This document shows, piece after piece, positions 60,530 to 64,000 of a DNA stretch of 64,000 nt (its first letter is position 1; every line of letters begins with the position of its first letter). This DNA is from Trichomonas vaginalis G3. Taxonomy: Eukaryota > Parabasalia > Trichomonadida > Trichomonadidae. The stretch spans positions 14,331,962-14,395,961 of the forward strand of contig NC_067208.1 of NCBI RefSeq assembly GCF_026262505.1, written 5' to 3'. Made by a program: the position numbers and the translations under genes. The notes beneath the pieces were generated by a model. It had not been told where the DNA came from. It saw only the letters and a list, made by a program, of their open reading frames with translations, and ran no database searches.

Positions 60530-61800
60530 CCATGTGAAATAAGAACTGCTGCTGTTTCTTTACTATTATTAAGCATTGCAAAATGAAGAGCGGTTTGTCC
60601 ATTTTTAGTTTTTTCATTGATATTTACACCGTGTGAAATAAGAAATTCTGCAGTTTCTTTTCTATTTTTTTCTGCTGCAACATGAAGTGCGGTTTTTCCA
60701 TATTCATCTTTTTCATTGATATTTGCACCATGTGAAATAAGAACTTCTGCAGTTTCTTTTCCATAATTCCGAGCTGCGATATGAAGAGCGGCTTGCCCAT
60801 TTTTAGTTTTTTCATTGATATTTACACCGTGTGAAATAAGAAATTCTGCAGTTTCTTTTCTATTTTTTTCTGCTGCAACATGAAGTGCGGTTTTTCCATA
60901 TTCATCTTTTTCATTGATATTTGCACCATGTGAAATAAGAACTTCTGCAGTTTCTTTTCCATAATTCCGAGCTGCGATATGAAGTGCAGTTTGTCCAAAT
61001 TTATCTTTTTCATTGATATTTACACCATATAAAATAAGAAATTCTGTAGTTTCTTTTCTATTTTTTTCTGCTGCAACATGAAGTGCGGTTTTTCCATATT
61101 CATCTTTTTCATTGATATTTGCACCATGTGAAATAAGAACTTCTGCAGTTTCTTTATAACTAATTTCTGCTGCAGCATGAAGAGCGGCTTGCCCATTTTT
61201 AGTTTTTTCATTGATATTCGCACCGTGTGAAATAAGAAATTCTGCAGTTTCTTTTCTATTTTTTTCTGCTGCAACATGAAGTGCGGTTTTTCCATATTCA
61301 CCTTTTTCAATGATATTCGCACCATGTGAAATAAGAACTTCTGCAGTTTCTTTTCCATAATTCCGAGCTGCGATATGAAGAGCGGCTTGCCCATTTTTAG
61401 TTTTTTCATTGATATTTACACCGTGTGAAATAAGAAATTCTGCAGTTTCTTTTCTATTTTTTTCTGCTGCAACATGAAGTGCGGTTTTTCCATATTCATC
61501 TTTTTCATTGATATTTGCACCATGTGAAATAAGAACTTCTGCAGTTTCTTTTCCATAATTCCGAGCTGCGATATGAAGTGCAGTTTGTCCAAATTTATCT
61601 TTTTCATTGATATTTACACCATATAAAATAAGAACTTCTGCAGTTTCTTTACTATTATAAATCGCTGCAATATGAAGAGTAGTTTTTCCATATTTATCTT
61701 TTTCATTGATATTCGCATCATGTGAAATAAGAAGTTCAGCAGTTTCTTTTCTATTATAAATCACTGCAATATGAAGAGTAGTTTCTCCATTTTCATCTTT
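60530..61800 (-). repeat. Ankyrin tandem array 5 with 198-bp pairs
   Basis: The 99-bp units alternate in type (KNGQAALHIAARNYGKETAE, then EYGKTALHVAAEKNRKETAE), making 198-bp higher-order repeats that are near-identical across several copies. The same two-unit organisation, with different unit types, is seen in array 1. Confidence 0.88.
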
Positions 61801-62014
61801 TTCATTGATATTTGCACCATGTGAAAGGAAGTATTCCAAAAGGGATGGAGTATCAAATATCGCTGAATAAACGAAACATTTGCTTATATCATTAGTTTGA
61901 TCGAAATAAATTAAAAAGGATTCAAGATTATTATAAAATCCACAAGCACCTAAGTCGATCTCTAAATTGTACTCATTCATCAAGAATGTAACAAAATCAA
62001 TGTTGTGCGAAATA

Positions 62015-62042
62015 TAGGGTGTCCAAAGGTGCGTTTAGCACA
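62015..62042 (+). repeat. Mariner left terminal inverted repeat
   Basis: The 28 bp begin TAGGGTGTCCAAAGGTG. They match the inverted right end with one mismatch. Confidence 0.9.
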
Positions 62043-62222
62043 GCGCTCTATATGAGACTATTAAAGGAGATATATGCTGATTATAAATATATAATAAAAA
62101 ATATGAATATATGTATATGATGAGTATGTTGTATTTTTGCGCCATGCCGGGATATAAAATGAATTTTGAGACAAGAGGCGGTTTCGCGGGAAATTTTGGC
62201 GGGATTTTTTTTCATTTTTTTA

Positions 62223-63239
62223 ATGAATCATAAAGAAAACATCCTCGCTCTTGCAAAAAAATGCAAAGACTGTAAAAAAATCTACGAGACATTGGTAAAA
62301 TGCTTCTGTATGGATGCTCCTAGCTATTCCACTGTAACGTATCATGTTAGGATGTATCACTTCATGAACAAAAAGGCGCCCATCATAAAAATTGACAAAA
62401 AATCGCCGGATCAAAGAAAAATCAAAGCAATTCTTCAAGCGCTAGATGAAGACCCAAGAGCATCACTCAGAAGGATAGAGGAGATGACAAAGATACCACG
62501 TACAACAGTCAGTTATTATCAGCACAATTATTTGAACTACAAACTAGCGTATACACGTTGGGTTCCGCACAACCTTAATTCAGTTCAAAAAAAATCTAGA
62601 GTCCAATCTTCGAAAGAGCTCCTCTCTATATTGCGTGCGTATCAATCCAAGAAGTTTCGCTTTTTAGTAACAGGGGACGAGTCTTGGTTTCAATATGCAA
62701 CATAAGCCAAAATCATGTGGATCCCGAAGGATGAAAATCCGCAAACATTCCCGAAGAAAAAAATTGACACACCAATGATGATGTTGTCGGTTTTTTTGGG
62801 CGTGAATGGCATCATCGCAATTGATATTCTTCAAAAACCTAATACGATGAATGCTCAGTATCTAATTGACAATGTTCTTACTCAAATTATCAATTCTGAT
62901 GAGTTTGAGAAATCCAAACAACAAAAACAAAAGTTTGCAATTCATTTTGATAATTCAAGAGTTCACAAAAGTCATAAGGTAATGAATTACTTGGTGGAAA
63001 ACAATGTCAAAGTTGTTCCAAACCCAATTTATTCACCTGATATTGCACCCTCTGACTTTTATTTATTCGGCACGCTAAAAAAGAGAGCTGAAGGACGCGA
63101 ATTCGCGAGTCCTGATGATCTTGAAAATTTTGTAAGAGAGCAATTTGAGCAATTTTCTCATGATGATTTAAAGCGTGTCTTTGAAGCCTGGATCGATCGC
63201 TGCGAACGCGTGATTGAATCCAATGGTGATTATATTTAA
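62223..63239 (+). pseudogene. Mariner transposase with one premature stop
   Basis: The start ATG 62223 is chosen because a TCATT initiator (62212-62216) lies only 9 nt upstream and the family start MNHKENILALAKK begins there. A DNA-binding N-terminal part with helix-turn-helix patterns (SLRRIEEMTKIPRTTVSYYQ) precedes the catalytic domain. The catalytic Asp residues are in TGDESW, in HFDNSR and in IAPSDFYLF, with exactly 34 residues between the second and third, so it is DD34D. An in-frame TAA at 62703-62705, after WFQYAT, interrupts an otherwise single frame of 338 residues. The gene has its own initiator, so it may be transcribed. Confidence 0.92.
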
Positions 63240-63291
63240 ATAAACTTTATATATATGTAACTTGTTTATTTCTATTCGCAGTATTCAGGTT

Positions 63292-63319
63292 TGTGCTAAA
63301 CACACCTTTGGACACCCTA
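63292..63319 (-). repeat. Mariner right terminal inverted repeat
   Basis: The 28 bp end in GGACACCCTA and match the left end in inverse orientation with one mismatch. Confidence 0.9.
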
Positions 63320-64000
63320 TAATTGCATATTCCATGCAATCTTCTTCTGGTTCCTGATATTTCAAACATTCACTCATGATCTCGGGATTTCCTCCTAAAA
63401 ATGATAATGCTAGACATTCTTGAGTTGTTTCTGATTTAAATTTTGTTCTTAATAACTTGAAACAATCAACTGCTCCATGGTAACAACATAATTCAAGTAA
63501 TGAATATCCATTATAAGAGTCTGGATATAATTTGCTTTTAAGTGTTTGGTCTTTATTAAATCCTTCTTGTTCAGTGAATGAGATGAATGTTTCTGAGTCA
63601 TTATACATAATTGCTCTGCAAATTGTCTTTTCTGTATGAATGTCCAGATTTGTTGAGCTAAATTGTTCAAAATTAGCTGATTTGTCTAATTTAATTCCAT
63701 ATTCTTTATAAAACAGGAAGCCTGGAAAAGTTGCAACACTGCTGACCTCTGTGATATGGTAATCATCAGATATGAGTTTGGCAAGAAATAAATATGGCTT
63801 TGTATAGCGATTATTATACGGAACGATACCTAAAATGTCTTTAATAACATTTGTGCAGAGATATTTCTTTGAATCAATCAAATCTGTTTTGATCATTTTG
63901 TAAATTGACTTTAATTCTCCTTCGTTTTCCGTTTTTAGCCGATACAATGCAAGATACGAATCGATATAGTATTTGCAACTGCTTCGCAGTTTGTTGTATT

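Larger units (their letters stand above)
62015..63319 (+). mobile_element. Tvmar1-like mariner transposon
   Basis: A 1305-bp element bounded by 28-bp terminal inverted repeats at 62015-62042 and 63292-63319 (TAGGGTGTCCAAAGGTG and on), differing at one base. It is flanked by the TA target duplication at 62013-62014 and 63320-63321. The size and TIR length agree with the T. vaginalis mariner Tvmar1 as I recall it. The insertion splits ankyrin gene 5 exactly at a TA. One in-frame stop in the transposase makes this copy non-autonomous, but it is otherwise fresh. Confidence 0.92.
60517..64000 (-). pseudogene. Ankyrin repeat gene 5 (DUF3447 type), split by a mariner, 5' end off the window
   Basis: The frame enters from the right edge, reading LRSSCKYYIDSYLALYRLKTE at its start, so the start codon is outside. 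The N-terminal domain runs to CMEYAII at 63322, where the mariner begins. It resumes at 62014 in the family order (SHNIDFVTFLMNE) and stays open to the stop at 60517. The ankyrin part has about 13 units (HGANINEKDEYGKTALHVAA). Many lie in near-identical 198-bp pairs. Apart from the transposon no frameshift or stop is seen, so an empty-site allele would be intact. Protein-binding scaffold is the family expectation. Confidence 0.85.

Overview
The window most likely comes from the nuclear genome of the parabasalid protist Trichomonas vaginalis or a very close relative. The basis is AT-rich DNA, compact genes with no visible introns, TCAYW initiator motifs 6-35 nt upstream of several start codons, a Maverick/Polinton, a Tvmar1-like mariner, and a cluster of ankyrin genes of the trichomonad DUF3447 type. 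The species call is inference, not a database result.

Positions 1 to about 18540 are one Maverick/Polinton entering from the left edge. It carries protein-primed type B DNA polymerase, a KilA-N protein, a retroviral-type integrase, a long fibre-like protein with collagen-type and phage-tail-type parts, jelly-roll capsid candidates, an A32/FtsK-type packaging ATPase and several small unknown proteins. Most parts look whole. The integrase, ATPase and fibre regions look broken, with about four breaks in all, so the copy looks fairly young. Its intergenic regions hold a repeated palindrome, a 25-bp tandem array and a tRNA-like Pol III element.

Positions 18541-22553 are AT-rich with a foldback repeat of roughly 430-bp arms, then two minus-strand genes. 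One is N-terminally homologous to a protein inside the Maverick and shares its start-site context, so this looks like a Maverick-derived accessory module.

Positions 22554-30420 are host genes: a type II membrane glycosyltransferase-like protein with a nucleotide-binding-like part, a small tail-anchored protein, an N-terminally short rubrerythrin, and Vps16 of the HOPS/CORVET tethering complexes.

Positions 30421-51915 are dominated by ankyrin loci of one expanding family (30421, 36813, 48394, plus 60517 to the right edge). They share a helical N-terminal domain followed by near-identical 99-bp ankyrin units. All four long loci are interrupted: by single-base frameshifts in A/T runs, a nonsense codon, a MITE-like insertion, or the mariner. 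Between them lie a multipass membrane protein, a coiled-coil protein, a 3'(2'),5'-bisphosphate nucleotidase-like enzyme, a separate short ankyrin gene and a duplicated ankyrin 3' end.

Positions 51916-59721 are host genes again: an importin-5/Kap121-like karyopherin, a small Cys-rich type I membrane protein with a YxxPhi tail motif, the axonemal protein DRC3/LRRC48, and an unknown helical protein. The right end is an ankyrin gene split by the 1305-bp mariner at a TA target.
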